A stretch of 64,000 bases of DNA from Ferrigenium kumadai (GCF_018324385.1 NZ_AP019536.1:682001-746000), one strand, 5' to 3'. Shown: positions 53,488-61,963, numbered from the stretch's first letter. The notes: a model not told the origin generated them from the sequence alone. Program-made: numbers and translations.

Positions 53488-55352
53488 TGGCTTTACTGCA
53501 AATCTCCGAACCCGGCCTCAGCACAGCTCCGCATCAACACCGCCTGGCGGTCGGCATCGACCTCGGTACGACCAATTCACTGGTGGCGACGGTGCGCAAC
53601 GGCATCAGCGTGGTGCTCAATGACGAAAACGGCCGCGCCATGCTGCCTTCGGTGGTGCGCTATGCGGCAGACGGCAGCGTGACCGTGGGCGAGACGGCCC
53701 AGGCCACGCAGAGCGACGATCCGGTCAACACCATCGTTTCGGTGAAACGTTTCATGGGGCGCGGCCTAAAGGATGTCGGCGAGATCAGCCGCTTGCCGTA
53801 TCGCTTCGTCGACGCCGACGGCATGCTGCAATTGCGCACCGTGGCGGGCGTGAAGAGCCCGGTAGAGGTGTCGGCGGAAATCCTCAAGGTGCTGCGCGTC
53901 CGCGCCGAGGCCGCGCTGGGCGGCGAACTGGTCGGTGCGGTGATCACCGTGCCGGCCTATTTCGACGATGCGCAGCGGCAGGCGACCAAGGATGCGGCGA
54001 AACTCGCCGGGCTCAACGTGTTGCGCCTGCTAAACGAACCCACTGCCGCTGCCATCGCCTACGGCTTGGATAACGCCGCAGAAGGCGTGTATGCGGTATA
54101 TGACCTTGGCGGCGGCACGTTCGACATCTCCATCCTGCGCCTGTCGCGCGGTGTGTTCGAGGTGCTTGCCGCCAACGGCGACTCGGCGCTGGGCGGCGAC
54201 GATTTCGACCAGCGCATCCATTGCTGGTTGCTGGAGAAGAACGATCTTTCCGCGCTCAGCCCGCAGGACACTCGCCTGTTGCTGACCCACGCGCGTGCTG
54301 CGAAGGAACAACTGACCGACCATGCCGAGACGCGCATCACCGCCGTGTTGTCGAACGGCGAGGTGATCGACAACCAGCTGACCCGCGAAGAGTTCCAGGC
54401 GATGTCGCAGAACCTGGTGCAGCGCACCTTGCAGCCGTTGCGCCGGGCGTTGCGCGATGCGAAGCTGAGCGTGGCGGACATCAAGGGCGTGGTGATGGTC
54501 GGCGGCGCGACGCGCATGCCGCAAGTGCAGCAGGCGGTGGGCGATTTCTTCGGGCAAGTTCCGCTGACCAACCTCGACCCTGACAAGGTGGTGGCGCTGG
54601 GCGCGGCGATCCAGGCCAACCTGCTGGCGGGCAACCGCGGCGGCGATGAGTGGCTGCTGCTGGACGTGATCCCCTTGTCGCTCGGCATCGAGACCATGGG
54701 CGGCTTGTCCGAAAAGATCATCCCGCGCAACAGCACCATCCCTACCGCGCGAGCTCAGGAGTTCACCACTTTCAGGGACGGTCAGACCGCGATGAGCATC
54801 CATGTGGTGCAGGGCGAACGCGAACTGGTGAGCGATTGCCGCTCGCTGGCGAAGTTCGAGTTGCGCGGCATCCCGCCCATGGTGGCGGGCGCGGCTCGCA
54901 TCCGCGTGACCTTGCAGGTGGATGCCGACGGCCTGTTGAACGTGTCGGCGCGTGAGATGAGCAGCGGCATCGAGGCGGCGATCACGGTCAAGCCTTCCTA
55001 TGGGTTGTCGGACGCCGAAATCACTCGCATGCTGCAGGAATCCGCGCAGCACGCACAGAACGACATGGTGGCGCGCGCCCTGCGCGAGCAGCAGACCGAA
55101 GCGAAGCAGCTGCTCGAAGCCGTGCAACACGCGCTGGATCAGGACGGCACGCTGCTGAGCGAAGCGGAACTTTCCGCCATCCGGAGCAAGATGGACGAGC
55201 TGGCCGCCTTCCTGCAACAGGATGACCATCTCGTCATCAAGCGCGGCATCGAGAAACTGAACCAGGCCACCACCGAGTTCGCGCAACGCCGCATGGACCT
55301 GAGCGTAAGGCGCGCGCTGGCGGGGCAGAAGATTTCGGAACTGGAGGGTTGA
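53487..55352 (+). CDS. hscA: Hsp70-type chaperone HscA
   Basis: A 621-residue Hsp70 that helps release clusters from IscU. Nucleotide-binding motifs are [14 protein letters not shown] (about residues 23-36), [13 protein letters not shown] (about 204-216) and [13 protein letters not shown] (about 336-348). The substrate domain runs from about 380 on. It overlaps the hscB stop by 1 bp and ends 1 bp before fdx. Confidence 0.96.
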   Translation: MALLQISEPGLSTAPHQHRLAVGIDLGTTNSLVATVRNGISVVLNDENGRAMLPSVVRYAADGSVTVGETAQATQSDDPVNTIVSVKRFMGRGLKDVGEISRLPYRFVDADGMLQLRTVAGVKSPVEVSAEILKVLRVRAEAALGGELVGAVITVPAYFDDAQRQATKDAAKLAGLNVLRLLNEPTAAAIAYGLDNAAEGVYAVYDLGGGTFDISILRLSRGVFEVLAANGDSALGGDDFDQRIHCWLLEKNDLSALSPQDTRLLLTHARAAKEQLTDHAETRITAVLSNGEVIDNQLTREEFQAMSQNLVQRTLQPLRRALRDAKLSVADIKGVVMVGGATRMPQVQQAVGDFFGQVPLTNLDPDKVVALGAAIQANLLAGNRGGDEWLLLDVIPLSLGIETMGGLSEKIIPRNSTIPTARAQEFTTFRDGQTAMSIHVVQGERELVSDCRSLAKFELRGIPPMVAGAARIRVTLQVDADGLLNVSAREMSSGIEAAITVKPSYGLSDAEITRMLQESAQHAQNDMVARALREQQTEAKQLLEAVQHALDQDGTLLSEAELSAIRSKMDELAAFLQQDDHLVIKRGIEKLNQATTEFAQRRMDLSVRRALAGQKISELEG

Positions 55353-55353
55353 G

Positions 55354-55686
55354 ATGCCGCAAATAATCGTCCTGCCTCACGTCGAACTTTGCCCGAACGG
55401 CGCGGTCATCGAAGCCAAGAGCGGCGACACGATCTGCGACACCCTGCTCGATAACGGCATCGAGATCGAACACGCCTGCGAGAAGTCCTGCGCATGCACC
55501 ACCTGCCACGTCATCCTGCGCAAGGGCTTCGATAGCCTGAATCCGGCGGAGGAGCTGGAAGAGGATATGCTCGACAAGGCCTGGGGGCTGGAGCCGACTT
55601 CGCGCCTGTCCTGCCAGGCAGTGGTGGACGACGAGGATCTGATCGTGGAGATTCCCAAGTACACCATCAATATGGTCAAGGAGTAG
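55354..55686 (+). CDS. fdx: ISC-type [2Fe-2S] ferredoxin
   Basis: A 110-residue adrenodoxin-type ferredoxin. The cluster Cys pattern C-x5-C-x2-C ... C is in HACEKSCACTTCHVIL and RLSCQAVV. It supplies electrons for cluster assembly on IscU. Confidence 0.95.
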   Translation: MPQIIVLPHVELCPNGAVIEAKSGDTICDTLLDNGIEIEHACEKSCACTTCHVILRKGFDSLNPAEELEEDMLDKAWGLEPTSRLSCQAVVDDEDLIVEIPKYTINMVKE

Positions 55687-55690
55687 CGAG

Positions 55691-55885
55691 ATGAAATGGA
55701 CTGACGTTAGACCCATCGCCATCGAACTGGCGGAAGCCCATCCCGATGTCGATCCGCGCACCATACGCTTCACCGACCTCCACAACTGGGTGGTCGATCT
55801 GGAGGACTTCGACGACGACCACTCGCGCGGCGGCGAGAAGGTGCTCGAGGCCATCCAGGCGGCGTGGATCGACGAGGTGGAATGA
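55691..55885 (+). CDS. iscX: IscX (YfhJ)
   Basis: A 64-residue acidic protein with the full family sequence (MKWTDVRPIAIELAEAHP, then FTDLHNWVVDLEDF). It binds IscS and may regulate it or donate iron. Its TGA overlaps the dsbB ATG (ATGA). Confidence 0.94.
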   Translation: MKWTDVRPIAIELAEAHPDVDPRTIRFTDLHNWVVDLEDFDDDHSRGGEKVLEAIQAAWIDEVE

Positions 55886-56400
55886 CGATGTACGCACTCT
55901 GTCGCAATCTCTCCAACCGCTGGCTGTACCTGGCGGGCGCGCTGTTTGCCAGCGGCCTGATGGGGTTCGGCCTGTACCTGCAATACGTCAAGCACCAGGA
56001 CCCGTGTCCGTTGTGCATGGTGCAGCGTGCGGTGTTCATCGCGATCCTGGTCGTGTTCGTCGTCGCCGCATTGCACGGGCCGAAGCGTCTCGGCGAGCGC
56101 ATCTATGCCGCGTTGATCGGACTGCTGTCGCTGTCCGGCATCGGCGTTGCGGCGCGCCACATCTGGATCCAGCACCTGCCGAAGGATGAGGTGCCGGCAT
56201 GCGGCCCCGGCCTCGACTACATGCTCGAAACCATGCCGATGGCCGACGTGCTGAAGGAGCTGATGCACGGTTCCGGCGAATGCGCGGCAAAAGGCTGGAC
56301 CCTCCTCGGTCTCGGCATCCCCGAGTGGTCGCTGCTGTGCTACCTCGTGCTGGGGGCATGGGCAGTGCTGATTTCTTTAAGGCGCACCGCCAACTCATAA
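55882..56400 (+). CDS. dsbB: Disulfide bond formation protein DsbB
   Basis: A 172-residue four-helix inner-membrane protein that reoxidises DsbA and passes electrons to quinone. The first redox pair is in DPCPLCMVQRAV (about residues 36-39), the second pair in PACGPGLDYM and SGECAAKGW. Its start overlaps the iscX stop, so it is coupled to the isc run although the function is separate. Confidence 0.9.
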   Translation: MTMYALCRNLSNRWLYLAGALFASGLMGFGLYLQYVKHQDPCPLCMVQRAVFIAILVVFVVAALHGPKRLGERIYAALIGLLSLSGIGVAARHIWIQHLPKDEVPACGPGLDYMLETMPMADVLKELMHGSGECAAKGWTLLGLGIPEWSLLCYLVLGAWAVLISLRRTANS

Positions 56401-56415
56401 ACAACTCGCTACGGG

Positions 56416-56462
56416 TTGACATCAGAACGAACGTTCTTTACAGTGCGAAGAACGTTCGTTCT
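56416..56462 (+). promoter_or_regulatory. Promoter with two GAAC-N4-GTTC operator boxes before lexA
   Basis: TTGACA at 56416-56421 and TACAGT at 56439-56444 are 17 bp apart. Box 1 GAACGAACGTTC (56425-56436) lies between them; box 2 GAACGTTCGTTC (56450-56461) lies at the expected transcription start. Both fit GAAC-N4-GTTC, and together they form an exact 15-bp inverted repeat with a 9-bp spacer. Autorepression by the LexA-like product is the natural reading. The usual betaproteobacterial LexA box is CTGT-N8-ACAG, which is not here. Confidence 0.8.
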
Positions 56463-56475
56463 GTATGGTGTCGCC

Positions 56476-57066
56476 ATGACCGAGTTCAACCCCAAAGACT
56501 CCGAGTACCTTTCCAGGCTGCAGGACTATTACGCCGACTGGAAGAGCATCCCTTCCTACGCTTCGTTGTGCGAAGTGTTCGGCATTGCGTCCAAGTCGTG
56601 GGTGAAGGCCATCCTTACCCGCTTGGGCGAGGCCGGTTTCATCGAGCGCACCCCGGATGGTGTATGGGTGCCGACGCCGCAGTTCTTCGCCCGTCCGCTG
56701 GCCGAATCCGCGGTGCCAGCCGGCATGCCGGTCTCGGTCACCGCCACGCAGGGCGAGCACTATGTCATCGACGAAATGCTTATCGAGACGCCATCCAAAA
56801 CCACGCTTATCCCGGTCAAAGGCGATTCGATGATCGAGGCCGGCATTCATGACGGGGATATCGCCGTGGTGGAGAAGCGCCTGACCGCCAATGTCGGCGA
56901 CATCGTCGTGGCCATCGTCGACAACGAATTCACCCTGAAGACGCTGGACAAGGAGCGCGGGAAATTCGTGCTGCGTCCGGCCAACCAGGCCTATCCCGTC
57001 ATCCATCCGCAAGGCTCGCTGGAGATCTTCGGCGTGCTGGTCGGTCTGATCCGCAAATACCGGTAA
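56476..57066 (+). CDS. lexA: LexA-like SOS repressor
   Basis: A 196-residue repressor. Residues about 10-75 form a LexA-type winged helix (YASLCEVFGIASKSWVKAILTRLGEAGFIER). The Ala-Gly cleavage site is in SAVPAGMPVSV (about 81-84), the Ser nucleophile in PVKGDSMIEAGI (about 120) and the Lys in DNEFTLKTL (about 157). Start at ATG 56476 just after the operator pair. umuD follows 7 bp downstream. The unusual operator suggests a second LexA alongside a standard one elsewhere. Confidence 0.85.
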   Translation: MTEFNPKDSEYLSRLQDYYADWKSIPSYASLCEVFGIASKSWVKAILTRLGEAGFIERTPDGVWVPTPQFFARPLAESAVPAGMPVSVTATQGEHYVIDEMLIETPSKTTLIPVKGDSMIEAGIHDGDIAVVEKRLTANVGDIVVAIVDNEFTLKTLDKERGKFVLRPANQAYPVIHPQGSLEIFGVLVGLIRKYR

Positions 57067-57073
57067 CTATCCC

Positions 57074-57547
57074 ATGCAATCCATCATTCACCAGGGCCGC
57101 CGTGCCGTGCCTGCCGCGTTGTTGTCGCTGACCCATCCGAACAGGGAGTTGCTCCATCGCCAGCGCGCCCTGTTGCGCCGCGCCGTCCCGGCAGGTTTCC
57201 CAACCCCCGCCGACGACCATGTCGAGCGGCGCACCAGTCTGGACGAACACCTGATCCAGCATCGGGAATCCACCTTCTTCATGCGCGTGGCGGGCGACTC
57301 GATGCGCGGCCTCGGCATCTTCGACGGCGACCTGCTGGTGGTGGACCGCGCGCAGCCTGCCACGGACGGCTGCGTGGTGATCGCCGTGGTGGATGGCGAA
57401 TTCACCGTGAAGCAGCTGTTCCATACCTCGGATGGGCAGGTGCTGCGAGCCGCGCATCCGGATTATGAGGATATCCGCATCAAGTCCGGACAGGAATTCA
57501 CCATCTGGGGCGTGGTGAGCTGGAACGTCCATAAACATACTCCCTGA
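57074..57547 (+). CDS. umuD: UmuD-like translesion polymerase accessory protein
   Basis: A 157-residue S24 peptidase. The self-cleavage site sits in RAVPAGFPTPADDHVERR (about residues 38-40); Ser in RVAGDSMRG (about 76) and Lys in DGEFTVKQLF (about 113) form the dyad. RecA-stimulated cleavage should give UmuD' to activate DNA polymerase V. But no umuC follows: the next gene is a heat-shock protein after 186 bp. Confidence 0.87.
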   Translation: MQSIIHQGRRAVPAALLSLTHPNRELLHRQRALLRRAVPAGFPTPADDHVERRTSLDEHLIQHRESTFFMRVAGDSMRGLGIFDGDLLVVDRAQPATDGCVVIAVVDGEFTVKQLFHTSDGQVLRAAHPDYEDIRIKSGQEFTIWGVVSWNVHKHTP

Positions 57548-57668
57548 GCCGTACGCGCGGCCGCGCGTCGAATCTCTTCAGTCGTAATTACCTTCCCCAG
57601 ACAGCCGAAATACTGGCTTCCCTGTATTCAACTGCCACCTGTGCCTCGATAAAGTTCATTTACCCGGA

Positions 57669-57733
57669 AAGATACCCCGACTGCATTCGCGGGATCTTTT
57701 TTGCTATCGAATTTGATCTAAAGGAGAACAGGC
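57669..57733 (+). promoter_or_regulatory. ROSE-like RNA thermometer in the hsp20 leader
   Basis: UUGCU at 57701-57705 can pair with the ribosome site AGGAG at 57722-57726, including the G-G opposition typical of ROSE elements. An inner AUC/GAU stem (57706-57708, 57715-57717) closes the loop, and flanking U and AA extend it. A separate hairpin at 57670-57697 precedes it; by itself that one, with six T after it, could also be read as the umuD terminator. Upstream lies a perfect 16-bp palindrome at 57553-57568 (ACGCGCGG and its inverse). Confidence 0.55.
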
Positions 57734-58180
57734 ATGGCCAACCTCACCCGTTTCGACCCGTTCAGCGAGATGACGCGTTTCGAGCCCTTCAGAGATATGA
57801 ATGACATGATGAAGGGATTCATGATGCGGCCCATGCTCCGCGAAATGAGCATGGAGCCCCAGATAAAAATGGAAGTGTCGGAAGTGGAGGGCGCTTACAA
57901 GGTCAAGGCGGAGATTCCCGGGGTGAAGAAGGAAGACATCCATGTGTCCATCGAGGGAAACCGGGTTTCCATCAGCGCCGAGGTCAAGCAGGAAAAGGAA
58001 GAGAAGGAGGGCGAGCGGCTGATCTGCTGCGAGCGCAGCTATGGCAAGACCTTCCGCAGCTTCACCCTCGACCACGAAGTCGACGAGGCCTCAGCCCAGG
58101 CGAAATATAACGATGGGGTGCTGGAGATCATGTTGCCCAAGAAGTCCGGGGGTGGCGTCAAGGAACTCACCGTTTCGTGA
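57734..58180 (+). CDS. Small heat-shock protein, Hsp20 family
   Basis: A 148-residue alpha-crystallin-domain chaperone holding unfolding proteins. The domain (residues about 45-148) has YKVKAEIPGVKKEDIHVSIEGNRVSISAEV and the GVLEIMLPKK motif. The N-terminus is Met/Phe-rich (MMKGFMMRPM), as in many bacterial members. The C-terminal I-x-I-like motif is LTV. It begins the stress cluster. Confidence 0.92.
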   Translation: MANLTRFDPFSEMTRFEPFRDMNDMMKGFMMRPMLREMSMEPQIKMEVSEVEGAYKVKAEIPGVKKEDIHVSIEGNRVSISAEVKQEKEEKEGERLICCERSYGKTFRSFTLDHEVDEASAQAKYNDGVLEIMLPKKSGGGVKELTVS

Positions 58181-58181
58181 T

Positions 58182-58946
58182 ATGAAGGCCGATTATGGCT
58201 TGTTCAATCGTGGCGGTCTGTTTGCGACTGACCGCCTGACCTTCCGGCGAGGTGGCCACTTGGATAACGGCGCCATAGAGCGTGCCTACCGGCGGTATGC
58301 GCGATTCTACGATCTCTTCTTCGGGGCGATCTTCCAGCCCGGGCGCAAGGCCATCGTCGAGCGCATGGCCTGTGCGCCGGGAGAGCGGATCCTTGAAGTC
58401 GGTGTCGGTACGGGCCTTTCCCTGCCGCTGTATCCCAAGGATGTAACGGTCACCGGGATCGATATTTCCCGTGACATGCTGGCCCAGGCTCATGCCAGGA
58501 AAATACGAGAGCAACTGGATAACGTGGTGTCGTTGTCCCTGATGGATGCCGAGGAGATGGCGTTCGAGGACAACAGCTTCGACAGGGTGGTTGCCATGCA
58601 TGTCGCATCCGTCGTGCCGCATCCGGAACGGCTGGTAGCCGAGATGCGCAGGGTATGCAAACCCAATGGCCATCTGTTTTTTGTGAATCACTCCCACAGC
58701 AGCAATCCTGTGGTGGGCGGTATCGAGAGCCTGCTTGTGCCGTTGTCCAGGCAGCTTGGATTCCATCCGGATTTTTCACTGGAGCATTTTCTGGACGAAA
58801 CCGGCTTGGTGGCGATGAGCACCCAACCTGTGGACCTGCTCGATTTTTGCACCATGGTCGAGGTCAGGAACAACAAGAAATTCAAGGCGGTGTCCCTGGC
58901 TAAAGTCATGGCGACATCTCATGGACAAGACGGCTGGGCGGGATGA
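58182..58946 (+). CDS. PmtA-like phospholipid N-methyltransferase
   Basis: A 254-residue SAM methyltransferase starting 1 bp after the hsp20 stop. Motif I is ILEVGVGTGLSLPLYP (about residues 67-82), ITGIDIS-type ribose site VTGIDISRDML, then DAEEMAFEDNSFDRVVA. This resembles the Rhodobacter PmtA group that methylates phosphatidylethanolamine to phosphatidylcholine, at the membrane surface. A different substrate cannot be excluded. Its position suggests membrane adjustment under heat. Confidence 0.8.
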   Translation: MKADYGLFNRGGLFATDRLTFRRGGHLDNGAIERAYRRYARFYDLFFGAIFQPGRKAIVERMACAPGERILEVGVGTGLSLPLYPKDVTVTGIDISRDMLAQAHARKIREQLDNVVSLSLMDAEEMAFEDNSFDRVVAMHVASVVPHPERLVAEMRRVCKPNGHLFFVNHSHSSNPVVGGIESLLVPLSRQLGFHPDFSLEHFLDETGLVAMSTQPVDLLDFCTMVEVRNNKKFKAVSLAKVMATSHGQDGWAG

Positions 58947-58997
58947 GTTCCGGTTGGCGCTGGAATGAGTCAATCATTTACCGGAAACGGAGGCATC

Positions 58998-59447
58998 ATG
59001 GCCATTGGTGAAATCTGTAATCGCGAGGTCGTCATCCTGGGGCGCAACGAGAGCGCTCTGGATGCCGCCAGGCTGATGCGCCAGCATCATGTCGGCGATG
59101 TACTGGTAGTTGAAGAGCGCACGGGCAGGAAGGAGCCGGTGGGCATCGTGACCGACCGCGATCTCGTCGTGGAGATCATGGCCCCCGGACTCGGTCCGGC
59201 GGCCATCACGGTGGGCGACATCATGGGGGGCGAACTGGTCACGGTCAGGGAAAATACCGGCGTGTTCGAGGCGATCCAGTACATGCGCAGCAAGGGGGTG
59301 CGCCGTCTGCCGGTGGTGGATGCACACAATGGCCTGGTGGGCATTCTTGCCCTGGATGACTTGCTGGAATTGTTGTCGGAAGAATTGCTTGCGATCTCCA
59401 AACTGGTCAAGTTGGAGCAGCAAAAAGAGGCGAGGAGCCGCCGTTAA
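58998..59447 (+). CDS. CBS-domain pair protein
   Basis: A 149-residue protein consisting of two CBS motifs (about residues 5-65 and 72-130), with the IVTDRDL and GILALDDLLELL ends that bind adenosyl ligands. GGAGG precedes ATG at 58998; an ATG 33 bases upstream is less good. Stand-alone CBS pairs sense AMP, ATP or SAM and often regulate partners; the partner is not evident. Confidence 0.85.
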   Translation: MAIGEICNREVVILGRNESALDAARLMRQHHVGDVLVVEERTGRKEPVGIVTDRDLVVEIMAPGLGPAAITVGDIMGGELVTVRENTGVFEAIQYMRSKGVRRLPVVDAHNGLVGILALDDLLELLSEELLAISKLVKLEQQKEARSRR

Positions 59448-59470
59448 CCCTTTGTCCCAAGGAGAGCACC

Positions 59471-59839
59471 ATGCAGATCCCGTTGCAGATCACCATCCGC
59501 GGTGCGGCCCATTCCGAAGAGCTGGAAACGCATATCCGCAACAAGGCGAGAAAGCTCGATGAATTCTTCGAGCACATCACCTCCTGTCGCGTCGTGGTGG
59601 AGATCCCGCACAAACACCAGCATCAGGGCAAGATGTACAACGTGCGTATCGACATCGGCGTACCCGGCCATGAGATCGTGGTCAACCGCGACATGAACGA
59701 GGATGTCTATGTCGCCTTGCGTGATGCCTTCGACGCAGCGAAACGCCAGCTTGAGGACTATGTGCGCAAATTTCGCGGCGACGTCAAAACCCATGAGCCG
59801 AAGCAACGGGGAGAAGGCGCCGGGTTGCGGGCGGGTTGA
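59471..59839 (+). CDS. Ribosome hibernation factor, HPF/RaiA family
   Basis: A 122-residue protein of the short HPF/RaiA family that binds the small ribosomal subunit and shuts it down in stress. Motifs: LQITIRGAAHSEELETHIRNKARKLDEFF and RDMNEDVYVALRDAFDAAKRQLEDYVRK. AAGGAGAGCACC precedes the ATG. The basic C-terminal end is longer than in HPF. Confidence 0.9.
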   Translation: MQIPLQITIRGAAHSEELETHIRNKARKLDEFFEHITSCRVVVEIPHKHQHQGKMYNVRIDIGVPGHEIVVNRDMNEDVYVALRDAFDAAKRQLEDYVRKFRGDVKTHEPKQRGEGAGLRAG

Positions 59840-59876
59840 ACGGGCCGGTTTGGTTACCAGAACAAGGAGACCGATC

Positions 59877-60380
59877 ATGCTGGATTCGTTGAAACAGGCA
59901 GGGATGAACATCGGTCGCGAAATCAACCGCGCCTGGGAGAGCTTGTCGGAAGGTTGGCGCGAACTGCTCAGCCGGAGCAGCAACGCGTTGACGCATTTCT
60001 CCCGCGGCAAGGAAGAGGCGGCAGTTACCGGCAGCGATCTCGCACGCTTTCCACGCTGGGGATTGCTGGCGGGCGAAGTGGAAGAAACCGCGAAAGATAT
60101 TCTGGTGCGAGTAGAGCTTCCCGGCCTGGAAAAAGAAGACTGCCACGTCAGCATTGAAGGCAACATGCTTTACATGAGCGGGGAAAAGCGCATCGAGCGC
60201 GAGACCAGCGACAGCACCTACCACGTCATGGAGCGTGCTTACGGCTCATTTCAGCGCGCCATCCCGTTGCCGCGCAATGTCGATGCCGACCAGGCAGAGG
60301 CGAGTTACCGCAACGGCGTGCTGACCGTCCGCGTGCCCAAGTCTGCTGTCGCATCTGGCACGACGGTGCGTATATCTTGA
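59877..60380 (+). CDS. Second small heat-shock protein
   Basis: A 167-residue Hsp20. The alpha-crystallin domain is at about 70-165 (DILVRVELPGLEKEDCHVSIEGNMLYMSGEKR, and NGVLTVRVPK). The N-terminal helix (MLDSLKQAGMNIGREINRAWESLSEGWRELL) differs from the first protein and could be membrane-surface binding. AAGGAG precedes ATG at 59877. Confidence 0.9.
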   Translation: MLDSLKQAGMNIGREINRAWESLSEGWRELLSRSSNALTHFSRGKEEAAVTGSDLARFPRWGLLAGEVEETAKDILVRVELPGLEKEDCHVSIEGNMLYMSGEKRIERETSDSTYHVMERAYGSFQRAIPLPRNVDADQAEASYRNGVLTVRVPKSAVASGTTVRIS

Positions 60381-60402
60381 TCGCTGCGACAGGGAGAACA
60401 AC

Positions 60403-60891
60403 ATGGCTTTGACTCTTGCCGCGTTGGCTTTTACCTCGGCATCCTTCGCCAACAATGGCGCGATTCCGGCGCGCCACACCTGCGACGGATTGAATGTTTC
60501 CCCTGCGCTTGCCTGGGATAACGTGCCCGAAGGAACGAAAAGCCTGGCGCTGATCGTCGATGATCCGGATGCGCCAGACCCGGCGGATCCGCGCGGGACC
60601 TGGGTGCATTGGGTGCTCTACAACATGCCTCCCAACACGCACGGGGTGTCCGAAGGAGTGGCGGCCACGGCCTTGCCGCAGGGGACGCTACAGGGCATCA
60701 ACGACTGGCAGCGAGCCGGCTACCGAGGGCCGTGTCCGCCGATCGGCAACCATCGCTATTTCTTCAAGCTGTTCGCGCTGAATGTCGTGCTGCCCAATCT
60801 CAATCAGCCCACCAGCGCCATGCTGGAACAGGCGATGCAGGGGCATGTCATTGCCCGGGCAGAACTGGTCGGGAGATATCAGCATCGCTGA
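60403..60891 (+). CDS. PEBP-family protein (YbhB/YbcL type)
   Basis: A 162-residue phosphatidylethanolamine-binding-protein-like fold. Family motifs are LIVDDPDAPDP (about residues 47-57), WVHWVLYNMPP (about 67-77) and GYRGPCPPIGNHRYFFKLFAL (about 106-126). Cytoplasmic; ligand unknown. It ends the collinear stress cluster. Confidence 0.88.
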   Translation: MALTLAALAFTSASFANNGAIPARHTCDGLNVSPALAWDNVPEGTKSLALIVDDPDAPDPADPRGTWVHWVLYNMPPNTHGVSEGVAATALPQGTLQGINDWQRAGYRGPCPPIGNHRYFFKLFALNVVLPNLNQPTSAMLEQAMQGHVIARAELVGRYQHR

Positions 60892-61020
60892 TTCGTTTCG
60901 CAGCCTGGGTTGAAACATTCGCCTTTGCTCAATCTATCTGAATTCTCTATCGTCGCTTCGTTTTCGAGGCAAGGGGAGTATATATAGATTCCGTTCTTTT
61001 ATTGCGCTGCATAGTTGGCG

Positions 61021-61521
61021 CTACTGAGAAACCGCAAGTTTAGTTTCGAGAACCCCTTTTTGCCCTTCAGGTTCATCAACTAAATGGAGCTTGGGATGCG
61101 GGAGATATATCCAGGGCAAAGGGAGAACAAATGCCAAGGGATTCCAGTCAGGTTTCACCTCCTGCCATATGTAATAGCGCTTACCCGCAATCGCTTCGAA
61201 TTCGAGGCTATCAGTCTCATTTTCTGAATTTCCCGTAAACGGATTTAGTGTTGTCGAAGTGATCACATGTTTCCCGGGAGAAATTTCCGTGTAGAGGTAA
61301 ACTCTAGGCGCCGTTTGTCCAAGAGGTCTTCCATCAACTTGGACGATCATGCGAAGACCGGGCCCCAAGGACTCATTGCGATAAATATATACGCCAGCAA
61401 TATCAGAGTTCCCACCGAACGTCTTCAGAGCCGCGTCTTTATTTGAATCTCCCATCGGCACCGACGCACAGCCAAACAGACCCATGGCAACAACCGCAAG
61501 CAGTACATATTGCTTAAGCAT
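61021..61521 (-). CDS. DUF2846-like lipoprotein
   Basis: A 166-residue lipoprotein; the signal ends in LFGC. The mature part has AGVYIYRNESLGPGLRMIVQVDGRPLG and the strand pattern GKHVITSTTLNP, typical of DUF2846. Function unknown. It may be served by the strong minus-strand promoter at 61771-61800. Confidence 0.78.
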   Translation of the reverse strand: MLKQYVLLAVVAMGLFGCASVPMGDSNKDAALKTFGGNSDIAGVYIYRNESLGPGLRMIVQVDGRPLGQTAPRVYLYTEISPGKHVITSTTLNPFTGNSENETDSLEFEAIAGKRYYIWQEVKPDWNPLAFVLPLPWIYLPHPKLHLVDEPEGQKGVLETKLAVSQ

Positions 61522-61729
61522 AATGACTCTCCTTAGTGTGTTCTCTACAGTTGTTCATATGACGGATCTGTCCGGACATGTATTTGATAATACGGACACG
61601 AACATTCTTCCTTAAGATCGATCTCATAACTCCCTGCCCGGCAATCACTTGCCTAGTTCGTCTAGACATAAATGGCTTAGGGATGAAATCGTCCATGCCC
61701 CGCGAAAAATGATTTGCAGCAGCCGCCAC
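61514..61729 (-). pseudogene. Broken copy of a response-regulator C-terminus
   Basis: The 71-residue frame begins at GTG 61729 behind GGAGG. Residues GMDDFIPKPFM are identical to those in the receiver protein at 63695-64000, and the DNA at 61646-61700 aligns with 63714-63781, less a deletion of about 10 bp. After it the frame runs into unrelated sequence. A leftover of a duplication, not a working receiver. Confidence 0.6.
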
Positions 61730-61756
61730 TTGTTTCGGTTCCTCCGGAAAGGATTA

Positions 61757-61800
61757 ACTCTGTTTTGCAGAGTATAAGACTCTGCAAAACAGAGTGTCAA
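61757..61800 (-). promoter_or_regulatory. Strong promoter filled by a nested palindrome
   Basis: On the minus strand TTGACA (61795-61800) and TATACT (61771-61776) are 18 bp apart. The region 61757-61795 is a perfect 17-bp inverted repeat with a 5-bp centre, and each arm is itself ACTCTG-5-CAGAGT. One arm fills the spacer, the other covers the start site. This looks like two operator sites for a TetR-type repressor; the type is inferred. Confidence 0.65.
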
Positions 61801-61963
61801 TGCACGCATGATATTTTTGCTTGTGCTGGTTGAGGCTCGGTAACTCGGAAACGAGACGCCTGATTGGCAACTCTCTAAAAAGCCTAGCGTGGAGGTAACC
61901 GGCCGCCGGAAATAGACGGCCGGAGGGAACCCAACAGCGGCGCGGGTCCGGTTGACCGTAGGG

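Noticed and set aside
57548..57733. A missing or very short umuC
   Set aside because: All frames in the gap are closed; no polymerase motif is present.
59840..59876. A second RNA thermometer before the second hsp20
   Set aside because: No U-rich partner for its AAGGAG in a plausible hairpin.
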